64,000 bases of DNA from Arenibacter certesii DSM 19833 (lineage in GTDB: Bacteria > Bacteroidota > Bacteroidia > Flavobacteriales > Flavobacteriaceae): positions 1-64,000 of the forward strand of contig NZ_AUCB01000006.1 of assembly GCF_000429545.1 (NCBI RefSeq), given 5' to 3'. Both the position numbers and the translations under genes were made by a program. The first letter of the stretch is position 1. Each line of letters opens with the position of its first letter. Shown piece by piece: positions 1 through 8,762 of this stretch. Below the pieces are notes generated by a model. That model was not told the origin of the DNA and searched no databases. It saw nothing but the letters and a program-made list of their open reading frames with translations.

Positions 1-506
1 TTGAAGACGATACCGTCCATCCAGACAATGAGATAGACAGGCTCCAAAGGGCGATTTTGCCATGCGACTATATCACCCGATATGCTTTCCGTGATCCTAG
101 ATATGGTGGAAGTGGATACCTCAAAATTATAGACCTCACGGATCTGCTCTTCAATATCGCTATTGCTCATTCCTTTAGCATAGAGCGATACGATAACGTT
201 CTCGATCCCATCAACAATACTGCCCCGCTTGGGAACTATCATCGGATTAAAGGAAGCCTCCCTGTCCCTAGGAACCGAGATCTCGGATTCCCCAAAAGAG
301 GTCCTTATCTTCTTCTTGAAATGTCCGTTGCGAACATTGCCGCCATTGGACTTCTGATGTTTTTCGTAATCAAGATGGCCGTCCAGCTCACCTTCGAGCA
401 TTTTCTCAATGCCCCGCTTTTGGATCTCCTTAAGAAAACTGGTAAGCTCATCACCGGTCTTGAACTGCTTAAGGAAATCATCATTAAATAAATCTTCTTT
501 TTTCAT
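1..506 (-). CDS. IS256-family transposase, N-terminal part (runs off the window)
   Basis: Reading the minus strand from the ATG at 506 gives an uninterrupted frame of about 168 codons to the window edge. It starts MKKEDLFNDDFLKQF, continues with a GGNVRNGHFKK-type segment, then VPRDREASFNP and a helix ending YAKGMSNSDIEEQI. This order is the N-terminal DNA-binding part of IS256-family (Mutator-type) transposases. The DDE catalytic part would lie beyond base 1. The reading frame is intact as far as it can be seen. The plus-strand frame across the same bases is only a shadow. A 34-bp palindrome lies just upstream, and the stop codon of the neighbouring sialidase-like gene is less than 100 bp away. 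The family is fairly certain; whether the element is complete or mobile cannot be told here. Confidence 0.85.
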   Translation of the reverse strand, partial: MKKEDLFNDDFLKQFKTGDELTSFLKEIQKRGIEKMLEGELDGHLDYEKHQKSNGGNVRNGHFKKKIRTSFGESEISVPRDREASFNPMIVPKRGSIVDGIENVIVSLYAKGMSNSDIEEQIREVYNFEVSTSTISRITESISGDIVAWQNRPLEPVYLIVWMDGIVF

Positions 507-534
507 AAAGTGCAAAAAATTAAAATTAAACAAA

Positions 535-568
535 AAAAATAACGGGGGTCATGACCCCCGTTATTTTT
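535..568. terminator. Perfect 34-bp palindrome, bidirectional terminator-like
   Basis: A perfect palindrome with a GGGGGTCATGACCCCC core is flanked by A-runs on the left and T-runs on the right, so on either strand the hairpin is followed by U-rich RNA. It sits between the transposase start (506) and the end of the sialidase-like gene (596). It could stop transcription entering the transposase from the neighbouring gene, a common arrangement at IS ends. Confidence 0.6.
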
Positions 569-595
569 CTATTTACACACTTTATAAGATAGTCC

Positions 596-1759
596 CTATA
601 GCTTATTAGGATCAATCACAACATGCTTGATAGATTCTCTCATATAGGTATACGTTATATGTACAAGTCCATCCGAAGATTGTATTATAGCAGGATAAGA
701 GTAACCAGATTTAACGGGTTTTGATTCTAGTGTCAATACGGGCTCCCAACTTTTTCCATCATTGGAAATTGCCAAATTCAACATATTTCTATTTTTAGGT
801 TCTACACCTTCTTTAGTAGTATGATTGTACACCAGTAATTGTCTTCCATCTTTTAAGGTTACCGCATCAGTCCCAGAGTTTGGATTTGGTAAACTAGTAG
901 CCGTCATTTTGCTCCAAGTTTTACCGTTATCCTCTGACCAACTTTCGGATACCACATTCTGTATTGTCCTACATAAAATCTGTAATCTACCATCGGGATA
1001 TGTTAATATGCTTGGCTGAATAGCATCGAACTCAACCCCATCATTGATTGGTCCAACAACTTCCCAAGTCTTCCCATTATCGTTAGATATTTCAAAATGA
1101 ACCATCCATTTAAGATCTCCATTTTCATCCTTTATCTCGGTACTAGAAGGGTTAATAATTGTACCGTCTTCCAATTGTATCGGTTTATTCTTAATTGGCC
1201 CAAGCAGATCCCCTATTTTCTCATCGTGCCCCAATTTTACCCCTTCTGACCATGTGTTTCCATGGTCATTTGATGTCTTTACCATCCCCCACCAAGAAGT
1301 TGGGTCTGGTCCTACTTTGTAAAATAAAAATAACGGTCCTTCTTTAGGTTGAAATAGTACAGGATTCCATGTTGGGTAACGCAACGTATCATTTACGACC
1401 CCATCGGCAACTTCCACCGATGTGGTCCATTTTCCATCTACCAATCTACTTGTTCTTATACCCACATCTGGATGTTTTTCATGTGTCCCCGCAAAGAAAG
1501 TTACTAGCAAGCCAGAAGGTGTTTCTATAATACTAGAGGAGTGACATTCTTCGGTGGGCTTATTGTCCAGCCTATATATTAATTCTCCACTTACATATGC
1601 ACCTTGACCAGGTTGGGCCAATGGCGGTAATTTATAATTACCTGTTACTTCTATAATTTCATTAGTCTCAGAAATCTGAGTTTTATCCTTACTATCTTTA
1701 TTTTTACATGAAAATAGGGACAAGGATAATAACGCGACTATGCAAATATTTTGTTTCAT
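596..1759 (-). CDS. BNR-repeat sialidase-like lipoprotein
   Basis: A 387-residue secreted lipoprotein. The N-terminus is a signal peptide ending in LSLFSC, with the lipidated Cys about residue 18. The body contains several Asp-box/BNR repeats (SNDHGNTWS, SNDNGKTWE, SEDNGKTWS and the weaker SNDGKSWEP), the hallmark of six-bladed beta-propellers of the BNR_2/exo-alpha-sialidase superfamily. I do not see a clear FRIP-type motif of true GH33 sialidases, so 'sialidase' should be read as a fold assignment. Many such proteins in Bacteroidota sugar loci have other or unknown glycosidase activities. It is the last gene of a minus-strand cluster with a kinase, SSS symporter, DapA-family lyase and sugar isomerase, which suggests it frees the monosaccharide those genes use. 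An IS256-type element abuts its 3' end. Confidence 0.75.
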   Translation of the reverse strand: MKQNICIVALLSLSLFSCKNKDSKDKTQISETNEIIEVTGNYKLPPLAQPGQGAYVSGELIYRLDNKPTEECHSSSIIETPSGLLVTFFAGTHEKHPDVGIRTSRLVDGKWTTSVEVADGVVNDTLRYPTWNPVLFQPKEGPLFLFYKVGPDPTSWWGMVKTSNDHGNTWSEGVKLGHDEKIGDLLGPIKNKPIQLEDGTIINPSSTEIKDENGDLKWMVHFEISNDNGKTWEVVGPINDGVEFDAIQPSILTYPDGRLQILCRTIQNVVSESWSEDNGKTWSKMTATSLPNPNSGTDAVTLKDGRQLLVYNHTTKEGVEPKNRNMLNLAISNDGKSWEPVLTLESKPVKSGYSYPAIIQSSDGLVHITYTYMRESIKHVVIDPNKL

Positions 1760-1849
1760 ACTGTTTCTTTATATAGTTAATAAAAGGCAAAGCAAATTTG
1801 CCGAAAATGTTTAAAATCTTATTAATTTATACTATAACCTACTTATAGT

Positions 1850-2398
1850 TTATTTATAATCTGCGGGATCAAAAATTGTTGAAGCAATGAATCTAAAGGG
1901 CTTTTTATCAGCATCTAAAGCATGGTTCCAATAGTAGACCATAACAATTTTCCCATCTTTTCGTTGCGCAATTCTTGGATATCCAACATCACGGCTAGCA
2001 CCATCGCCACTGCGCAGAGTTATTTCGTCCTTCCATGTTTCGCCATTATCTTCATTGAACCTTACATGAACCCGAGACCCAAAATTACTTCTGTATATAT
2101 AACCTAGTGCCAACCTACCCTCTTTTAACTTAATTAAAGCCGGTGGAGAGCCTGCACTTCCCGTGTAGGGAGCTGGATCCTTGAGCCTCTTCCAATTTTT
2201 ACCATTATCTTCAGACCTATAACTAGAAATTAAATCCATTCCGTCCTTGTTACGCGTTCTAATTGTAGTTAACAACTCATTCTCTGAGATTCTAACAGAT
2301 GAAGGCATAATGTCAAAACCACCCTGTTCCTCTGTGCTATAAGAAATAAAATCCCATGACAATCCACCATCATGTGTTAAAAAGCCGGCCAATATCAC
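1850..2398 (-). pseudogene. Truncated BNR-repeat sialidase-like gene (C-terminal half)
   Basis: About 180 codons match the C-terminal half of a BNR-repeat protein: THDGGLSWDF, SEDNGKNWK and NEDNGETWK are Asp boxes, and the end (RFIASTIFDPADYK) is typical of the family. There is no signal peptide. The first in-frame start is a GTG inside the domain. Extending the frame upstream gives about 15 more codons (including SNVWRAAN) before a stop. Full-length relatives are roughly 380 residues, so the N-terminal half is missing. The gene lies between an intact relative (596-1759) and the FGGY kinase. Most likely it is a deletion remnant; a functional half-protein seems unlikely. Confidence 0.7.
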
Positions 2399-2456
2399 AT
2401 TAGCAGCACGCCAAACATTACTGCTATTTAATACCCTACTAGTTTAGAAAAATATT

Positions 2457-2528
2457 CTATTTTGGATTAAAATACATGCCAATGCGCTCTACCAGATTAT
2501 GTCCTTTTATTTTGAACTTATCTTCCAT
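2457..2528 (-). pseudogene. 23-codon leftover of a gene start, or a very short peptide
   Basis: Eighteen bases downstream of the kinase stop there is an ATG opening a 23-codon frame, MEDKFKIKGHNLVERIGMYF followed by NPK and a stop. It is placed where the next operon gene should start and looks coding-like (charged, amphipathic), but it ends before the truncated BNR fragment begins. I read it as the 5' end of a gene whose body was deleted. It does not resemble the expected secretion signal of the BNR protein, so it may belong to a third lost gene. I cannot assign its family. Confidence 0.3.
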
Positions 2529-2546
2529 TAGTTTAAATTGAGAGAT

Positions 2547-4226
2547 CTAGGAAGTGCAATCAATTCTAGCGTTGAATCCTTCTTCTAGTTCCCCTAATCG
2601 CTGATATAATAGATATTTTGCATCATAGATCTTCTTATTCTTTAGATCTGGCTCATAGACTTCATCAAATCCCGGTCCCATATTATTTATTGCTCCATCC
2701 ATAGTCGGATAAACACCGGAGGCAACGGCGGCGTACATTGCAGCTCCCAAAGCGGGCGTTTGGGTAGAAGCAGTAGTCTTAATGGAACGACCTAGAATAT
2801 CTGCCATGGTCTGCATTACTAATTTGGATTTATTTGCTACCCCTCCAATAGCGATCACCTCTTCAATATGTATTCCCTCTTCTTCAAATCGATCAATAAT
2901 TCTCCTGGAGCCAAAGCATAGTGATTCTACCAAACTTTTAAAAATATGGGCAGATTGTGTTCCCATTTTTAGTCCCATAATTGCTCCCTGTAGCGATTCA
3001 TTCACATATGGAGATCTACGTCCATTTATCCAATCTAGCGAAACAACTGTACTATCCTCAACGGACAAGTCGGATGCCTCCTTGGACAATTGAATAATCA
3101 TGGAATCCATGAGCTCTTGAGTTAATGCATCTTTGGTCCTGTGATCAAGAAGTTGACTCTCTTTGATTAGTGACACTGCCGGAGTTAAAACTAGTTTTGC
3201 AAACCAGGCCAAAACGTCTCCAAAGGCTGATTGTCCAGCTTCCAGTCCAAAAAATCCAGGCAAAATTGAACCATCTACCTGCCCACATATTCCACTTACG
3301 AGTTTCTTACCTAAAGCATCTTTTGAAACTATTAACATATCGCAGGTGGAAGTACCTACTACTTTTACCAAAGCATTCTCTTTTATTCCTGCACCTACAG
3401 CTCCGGCATGTGCATCTATCGTTCCGACCGCGATAAGAGTAGTATGGGATAATCCCAGTTTTGCTGCCCATTCCTTGCTAATATAACCAGCAGGCATATC
3501 TGAGGTATAGGTTTTAGAATATAAGTTATTACGGAGCGATACCAGCGAATTGTCTAGTTTGGAAAGAAACTCCTTAGGAGGCAACCCATCCCAGTCTTTA
3601 TGCCAGAGTGCTTTATGCCCGGCTGCGCATCTACTTCTTTTTAAATTTGCTAAATCCAATCCAGTGAGTACTCCTGTTATATAATCACAATGCTCCATCC
3701 AAGAAAATGCCGCCTGGGATATTTCATTATCTTTTCGGTGTATAGAGAGAATTTTTGACCAAAACCATTCTGAGGAATAGATACCTCCTGAATATTTGGT
3801 GAAATTTTCCCCTCCCCAATTTTCAGCTAATTTGGTGATCTCTGCTGCTTCTTTAATAGAAGTATGATCTTTCCAAAGTATCATCATAGCATTGGGGTTG
3901 TCTTTAAATTCAGGTAAGAGCGCCAAAGAGACACCATCCTTATTTACTGGCATGGGAGAGGAACCTGTGGTATCCACACAGATTGCTTTTATCTCATGTG
4001 AGTCTATTTTAGAATTTTCCACTAACTCTGATATTGTAAATTGCAAGCCCTCTAAATGGTCCAGTGGATGTTGTCTGTAAAAGTCTTTCTCGGGATCACA
4101 GTAAAGCCCTTTTTCCCAACGCGGATATACAAAAACTGATTTTTCTAATATTTCCCCATTGGAGCAGCGCACCAAAATGGCTCTCACAGAATCTGTCCCA
4201 TAATCCAACCCGATCACATAACTCAT
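2547..4226 (-). CDS. FGGY-family carbohydrate kinase, ribulokinase type
   Basis: A 559-residue cytoplasmic sugar kinase. The N-terminal phosphate-binding motif GLDYGTDSVRA (residues about 6-16), the PRWEKGLYCDPEKDFYRQHPLD region and the total length all match ribulokinase (AraB) rather than the shorter xylulokinases and rhamnulokinases. The C-terminal ATP-binding half contains the IGGVANKSKL segment. Family chemistry is ATP-dependent phosphorylation of a ketopentose or related ketose. No araA or araD is visible; the isomerase in the same operon is fucose-isomerase-like. The true substrate may therefore be L-fuculose, D-ribulose or a similar ketose. Its ATG overlaps the stop of the upstream SSS symporter by 4 bp, so the two are translationally coupled. 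Confidence 0.85.
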   Translation of the reverse strand: MSYVIGLDYGTDSVRAILVRCSNGEILEKSVFVYPRWEKGLYCDPEKDFYRQHPLDHLEGLQFTISELVENSKIDSHEIKAICVDTTGSSPMPVNKDGVSLALLPEFKDNPNAMMILWKDHTSIKEAAEITKLAENWGGENFTKYSGGIYSSEWFWSKILSIHRKDNEISQAAFSWMEHCDYITGVLTGLDLANLKRSRCAAGHKALWHKDWDGLPPKEFLSKLDNSLVSLRNNLYSKTYTSDMPAGYISKEWAAKLGLSHTTLIAVGTIDAHAGAVGAGIKENALVKVVGTSTCDMLIVSKDALGKKLVSGICGQVDGSILPGFFGLEAGQSAFGDVLAWFAKLVLTPAVSLIKESQLLDHRTKDALTQELMDSMIIQLSKEASDLSVEDSTVVSLDWINGRRSPYVNESLQGAIMGLKMGTQSAHIFKSLVESLCFGSRRIIDRFEEEGIHIEEVIAIGGVANKSKLVMQTMADILGRSIKTTASTQTPALGAAMYAAVASGVYPTMDGAINNMGPGFDEVYEPDLKNKKIYDAKYLLYQRLGELEEGFNARIDCTS

Positions 4227-5725
4227 AATTCAGTACTTTTTTTCTTGTTAAAAATGAAGTAAGTCAAAAGAAATCCGACTATAAATATCGTAAGTGTTCC
4301 CATTACTATTGTCAAATTAGTATGCAGTGTATTCTGAAAACCCTCAAAATCTGTCCCACTTAAAACAATTGGTGAGAGGCTCATCCATCCGATTACAATA
4401 ACTCCACACAGAACCCCGATTGCTGCCGCTTTACTAGACGTTTTTCTCACTACAAAACCTAACAAAAACAGTCCTAATATTCCGCCACTAAAGATAGAGG
4501 ATAGTGCCCACCAGGCTTCCAATGCACTAGTTACTCCATTAAATGCTAAACCCACTACAATACTTAATCCGCCCATTATAAATGAACTGATAAATAACAC
4601 TCTCATCGATTGTTTGTCGGTAGCGTTTTTGTGAATGTATTTTCTATAATGATCTGATAAAAATACCGTTGCAGAACTATTTATACTTGTCGATACCGTA
4701 CTCATACCCGCGGCAAAAATAGATGCGATTAAAATTCCTGTAACACCTTTGGGAAGCCCCGAAACAATGAAATAAGGGAATACTTTGTCTGCATTTTGCG
4801 CCAAATGTAATTCTGATGGTAATAAATCCGGGAAAACCTGATAATAGGAGAAAAGCGCGGTTCCTATGAAGAAAAACAAGAGAGAAACGGGCACATAAAG
4901 CAAGCTGCCCAACCAGGTAGACTTTACAGCCTCCTTTTCAGTTTTCGCACTAATATATCGTTGGATATAACTTTGATCAATCCCAAAATTCTGCAAGTTA
5001 ATAAACAGTCCATAAATCAGAATCATCCAAAAGGTGGACTCCACAAAATTAAATTTAAAACTACCCAGACTAAATTTATCTGCCTCTGCGGCTATAGTAA
5101 TTACTTCTCCCGGTCCATTGGGCATGGAGAACAAAATCACGAAAAGACATAACAAGGCTCCTGCAATCAAGATTATCCCCTGAATGGCATCCGTCCAGAT
5201 TACTGCTTCTATTCCGCCCAACATCGCATAAACTATAACACTAATTCCAGTGCAAATGATAATAACAGGAATGCTCCATCCAAAAAGTGCATTCATGGGC
5301 AATGCCAACAAATACATTATGGCCCCCATTCTTGCAAGTTGTGTCAATAAATAACATATTGATGCATAAATTCTTGCCCAAGATCCAAATCTGGTTTCCA
5401 GGTAATAGTATGCAGATTCACTTTTTAGGTTTCTATAAAGTGGAACAAAATAGTTAACCGCAATCCAAGCCGCAAAGGGAATGGATAAGCTAAATACAAA
5501 ACCGTTCCAGTTAGACAGATAAGCATTGCCAGGTAGTGCCAAAAAACTAATACTGCTCACAAAAGTGGCGAAGATGGACATTCCTATTGCCCAACTTGGA
5601 AGTCTACCTCCTCCTGTGGTATATTCTAAGGAAGTCCTTTTTCTAAATGAAAAAGATATCCCAAACAACACTATGGCAGCCATGTACACAAAAAAAACGA
5701 TTAAATCTATTATTGGTAAATCCAT
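4223..5725 (-). CDS. SSS-family sodium/solute symporter
   Basis: A 500-residue inner-membrane protein with about 13 hydrophobic segments. It carries signatures of the sodium:solute symporter (SSS) family: SLEYTTGGGRLPSWAIG after the first helix, FVSSISFLALPG in the second, and AAGMSTVSTSINSSATVFLSD in the region that contributes to sodium coordination. The family imports sugars, sialic acids or other solutes with Na+. The 4-bp overlap with the FGGY kinase gene and the nearby DapA-family lyase and isomerase indicate that it imports the sugar metabolised by this operon. The substrate cannot be read from sequence. Its ATG at 5725 is followed directly by a hydrophobic helix, so the start looks right. 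Confidence 0.85.
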   Translation of the reverse strand: MDLPIIDLIVFFVYMAAIVLFGISFSFRKRTSLEYTTGGGRLPSWAIGMSIFATFVSSISFLALPGNAYLSNWNGFVFSLSIPFAAWIAVNYFVPLYRNLKSESAYYYLETRFGSWARIYASICYLLTQLARMGAIMYLLALPMNALFGWSIPVIIICTGISVIVYAMLGGIEAVIWTDAIQGIILIAGALLCLFVILFSMPNGPGEVITIAAEADKFSLGSFKFNFVESTFWMILIYGLFINLQNFGIDQSYIQRYISAKTEKEAVKSTWLGSLLYVPVSLLFFFIGTALFSYYQVFPDLLPSELHLAQNADKVFPYFIVSGLPKGVTGILIASIFAAGMSTVSTSINSSATVFLSDHYRKYIHKNATDKQSMRVLFISSFIMGGLSIVVGLAFNGVTSALEAWWALSSIFSGGILGLFLLGFVVRKTSSKAAAIGVLCGVIVIGWMSLSPIVLSGTDFEGFQNTLHTNLTIVMGTLTIFIVGFLLTYFIFNKKKSTEL

Positions 5726-5778
5726 TGGTCAGGGTATGTTATAGATGGTTTTTACAATTGGGAATTAACTTCTTATTT

Positions 5779-6714
5779 TTAATTTATACTCATCTCAGCG
5801 CTAATTTGACTATATCTTTTTTTTAATTCTTCTACTTCTACGGTCGAGAATGGATATATGGGAGGAGCGAAATTTGCTTGGCAAAGTCCCGCAAAGGAAA
5901 GTGTTGTTTTCAACCCCCTTAAATAACTTGACTTATATCCACCCAACTGATATATATTTTTACTGATTTCCATTACCATTGCATGGAGACTTTTTATCAT
6001 TTCAAAATCTTTCTCAATGGCAGCTTCATACAAGTCCACGTACAGCCTAGGAAACACATTTGCACCACCACACACCCCTCCATGGCCACCCATCAAAACG
6101 GTCTCCACCATCATTTCCTCTGGACCTACCATAAGCACAAAATCTTCCCGATCTTTAAAGAAATGGCACAATGATTGAAAATAAACGGCATGTGCTGAAC
6201 TGTCCTTTAACCCAATGATTCGTTCGTGTGAAGAAAGCCTAATTACAGTATCCAATTCTATATTAAGTTTTGTATGAGAAGGCATATTATACAGAAACAT
6301 GGGCAGGGAAATTGAATCTGCTAATTGATTAAAATAAGTGTACAGTTCCTGCTGGTCAATGTTCATATAAAATGGAGGCGCAGATACTACCGCATATGCC
6401 CCAGCTTTTTCAGAATAATTAGCCAGCTGGATACTTTCTTCTAAAGAAACATCCGTGATTCCAACTAAAACTGGTATCCTTCCAGCTACTATATCGCAGG
6501 TAGCACTAATTAACTCCTTACGGATTTTATAACTCAATCCTGAAAACTCCCCTGTAGTCCCAAGGATAAATATCCCATGAACGCCTCCAGAAATTAGATG
6601 TTCAATCAGTTTCTTTACACTATCTAAATCTAACGATCCATCAAGATTTAATGGAGTTATCATTGGTGGCACTATACCTCTTAAGGGTGTTATATTGTTA
6701 ATTTTTAAAGTCAT
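5779..6714 (-). CDS. DapA/NanA-family class I aldolase or dehydratase
   Basis: A 311-residue TIM-barrel enzyme of the dihydrodipicolinate synthase / N-acetylneuraminate lyase family. Visible landmarks are GTTGE at residues 52-56 (pyruvate carboxylate binding), the catalytic Tyr142 in LYNMP and the Schiff-base Lys170 in GLKDSS. Members cleave or condense pyruvate-containing compounds; some act on 2-keto-3-deoxy sugar acids. The neighbouring sialidase-like proteins and SSS transporter resemble a sialic-acid cluster, but the kinase and isomerase do not. N-acetylneuraminate lyase, a 2-keto-3-deoxy-aldonate aldolase or an aldonate dehydratase are all possible. It is not likely to be the lysine-pathway DapA. 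Confidence 0.8.
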   Translation of the reverse strand: MTLKINNITPLRGIVPPMITPLNLDGSLDLDSVKKLIEHLISGGVHGIFILGTTGEFSGLSYKIRKELISATCDIVAGRIPVLVGITDVSLEESIQLANYSEKAGAYAVVSAPPFYMNIDQQELYTYFNQLADSISLPMFLYNMPSHTKLNIELDTVIRLSSHERIIGLKDSSAHAVYFQSLCHFFKDREDFVLMVGPEEMMVETVLMGGHGGVCGGANVFPRLYVDLYEAAIEKDFEMIKSLHAMVMEISKNIYQLGGYKSSYLRGLKTTLSFAGLCQANFAPPIYPFSTVEVEELKKRYSQISAEMSIN

Positions 6715-6924
6715 TTTATAAATTTAAAAGATTTGTAAGATTTGTAGGTTTTTAACACCCTCCATTCTGTTAAAAGCGATTATATGCTCAGAAATGGATC
6801 AGTACATATAATTATAATGACAAAATTGTCCGATTTTAGTAATACAAGTGTTCTTTCTCCATTTGTCACAGTTGAGACGATTAAAACCCTAAAAACCGAC
6901 TGAAAATAGGTGTTCTTATCACTT

Positions 6925-8544
6925 TTATTTAGTTGTTTCAGGAAAATCACCACATATTGACGTATTTATTCCTAAGGAATTAAACACGGACGCTTTAAGG
7001 TTAGCGGCATTAATTGCGCTCTCTTTTGAATCTGCGTAAACCACTTGAATATGGTTGGCTTTATGTCTCCCCATCATTTGGTTTTTGGAAATTCCCGGTA
7101 ATACTGCGTGCATAATGGGCCAAGCCGGAGTAGTATTCTCCCACCTTCTATTGGTTTCCTCCTCTGATAAAGACACTACCTCCCCTATTCCTAAGTCGCA
7201 GTGAAGTCCATCTTCTTGTATAAAAATTCTGCTCCATACAATAAAACCAGGCTTGCTCACCCCTTTAAGACTTCCGCCTCCTTTTTTGAAATACATGGGG
7301 GGTTGTCTTTCACTACTTGCACCAGCATATCCTCCAATAAAATGAGCCGGAGGAGCAGCTCCAGATATCAAAAAGACCCAAACAAATTCCGTTTTTCCAT
7401 TAACAAGACATTCTTCCCCCCATCGGATATCGTGAAGCGTAGTTTCAGGAGAAAGCCCAAGCTCTTTCCAGAGTCTAGTCGTTATTAATGCATCAATTCC
7501 AGCGCACTCATCAACTTCATTAAAATGAGGTATAGCTTTTTTGGCATAAAGTTCTTTGTTGGCAGAGTCAAACACTGGGGGACGGTCTACATTGTTCAAT
7601 AATCCTTCTGCCAAATCACTGGCAGCTACCAAATCTTTTAACCCTTGTTGATATTGAATTCCAATAGTATCACAGCCATATTGGTCTGCAATTCTAATTG
7701 CGGCTATGTACATTTTACATTGCTCTAATGTTTGATCTTTAGTGAGCTCTGTATCCGGGTTGGTACCCCAGTTAAAACGCATACCTTTATTAAGTAGCCA
7801 ATCCAATACATCTGTTGCTTCCGAATCTCCCACTTTTAACATTTCTGCGTAAAGTGCAGATTGACTTAAGCGCTCTTTAAATATTCCTAAACGATTAAGG
7901 AGTCTGTCTGGAACTATGGCATTAAACATACCCATACAACCTTCATCGAAAACTCCCATAATTGTTTTTCCTTGTAGAAACTCGCTTGCAAACCGTTCAG
8001 ATTTGTCTTTTATATCGGAGCTGATTTTTAGGCTTTTAAAGGAGGTAACATGAGAGTCATCGTGGATAATCGTTCCTGTTTTTAGCCATTCATGCAATTT
8101 TGTTTTAAAATAGTCATCCTTAAAATCGTGACTCCACAGTGTGCTATATTCCACTTCTGCTTTAGTTAAAGACCCATTTAAGTTTAGCATTCCCACTAAA
8201 CCAGAAGATAACCCTTCCCAATTGGCCAATGTCAATATAGGTCCTTTATGCGTCATTAATCCTGGTAAGACATGATGCGAATATTGCCAGACACTTTCAG
8301 CAACTATTATTGGAAGATCGGTATCGAGGTTTTTAAAGACCTCCATCCCCATTTTTTGAGAATCTATAAAACCATGTTGTTTATCCGGATCAAAAGCATG
8401 CCCCCGCTTAAGTTGATACCCTAATTCTGACAAGGATGCTTCCAGTTGTTGTTCCATTATAGTTTGGAATTCCCACCCTACTTGATTGGCATCTAAACGT
8501 AAATCTCCGCTAGTAACTAGTAGTATTTTTTTTTTATTATCCAT
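6925..8544 (-). CDS. L-fucose isomerase-like protein
   Basis: About 539 residues from the ATG at 8544 (MDNKKKILLVTSGDLRL). An upstream in-frame start at 8598 would add 18 residues that do not look like family sequence, so I prefer 8544. The N-terminal half is a Rossmann-like domain with LTLANWEGLSSGLVGMLN, and the C-terminal half has GTIIHDDSHVTSF and a DEGCMGMFNA segment. The overall arrangement is that of the L-fucose/L-arabinose isomerase superfamily, slightly shorter than FucI (about 590). The expected reaction is an Mn2+-dependent aldose-ketose isomerisation, such as L-fucose to L-fuculose or D-arabinose to D-ribulose. It is the first gene of the minus-strand operon and is divergent from an AraC-family regulator. 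A redundant role beside the non-phosphorylating fucose pathway further on is possible. Confidence 0.7.
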   Translation of the reverse strand: MDNKKKILLVTSGDLRLDANQVGWEFQTIMEQQLEASLSELGYQLKRGHAFDPDKQHGFIDSQKMGMEVFKNLDTDLPIIVAESVWQYSHHVLPGLMTHKGPILTLANWEGLSSGLVGMLNLNGSLTKAEVEYSTLWSHDFKDDYFKTKLHEWLKTGTIIHDDSHVTSFKSLKISSDIKDKSERFASEFLQGKTIMGVFDEGCMGMFNAIVPDRLLNRLGIFKERLSQSALYAEMLKVGDSEATDVLDWLLNKGMRFNWGTNPDTELTKDQTLEQCKMYIAAIRIADQYGCDTIGIQYQQGLKDLVAASDLAEGLLNNVDRPPVFDSANKELYAKKAIPHFNEVDECAGIDALITTRLWKELGLSPETTLHDIRWGEECLVNGKTEFVWVFLISGAAPPAHFIGGYAGASSERQPPMYFKKGGGSLKGVSKPGFIVWSRIFIQEDGLHCDLGIGEVVSLSEEETNRRWENTTPAWPIMHAVLPGISKNQMMGRHKANHIQVVYADSKESAINAANLKASVFNSLGINTSICGDFPETTK

Positions 8545-8615
8545 CTTTTTGATTTTGAGTTTACTGAGATACACAACAAACTTAGGCGGAAATGCCATTC
8601 GTTAATTGTTAGATT

Positions 8616-8675
8616 TTGCCAATAACTTATACTATCTTCTCAAAACCAGATTATAATAGCTCTATATATTGGCAA
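8616..8675. promoter_or_regulatory. Inverted repeat between isomerase operon and AraC gene
   Basis: TTGCCAATA (8616-8624) and its exact complement TATTGGCAA (8667-8675) are separated by 42 bp within the 218-bp divergent intergenic region. Spaced half-sites of this kind suit binding by an AraC-type dimer, possibly by the product of the adjacent gene. This is inferred from position and symmetry only. The promoters themselves could not be placed with confidence. Confidence 0.4.
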
Positions 8676-8762
8676 TTGAATACAATCAGATACATTATGA
8701 TAAAATATATTCTCAAAATTTTTAAATTGCTTTCAACCAAGCGATCAATTTAAATAAAGCGA

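Larger units (their letters stand above)
1..590 (-). mobile_element. IS256-family insertion sequence, 5' portion; outer end not fixed
   Basis: The transposase start at 506, the palindrome at 535-568 and the short AT-rich run TTTACACACTTTATAAGATA at 571-590 are consistent with the left end of an IS256-type element. I cannot see the opposite end, so the terminal inverted repeat and target duplication cannot be confirmed. The right boundary given here is an estimate. Confidence 0.45.

Noticed and set aside
57-491. Plus-strand frame of 144 codons
   Set aside because: It is the shadow of the minus-strand IS256-type transposase, whose frame has clear family motifs.
596-2398. Calling the BNR proteins GH33 sialidases
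   Set aside because: Asp boxes only show the propeller fold; the FRIP-type and other catalytic signatures were not found.
5779-6714. Calling the DapA-family gene the lysine-pathway dapA
   Set aside because: Its operon holds only sugar transport and metabolism genes, and family members with such context act on sugar acids.
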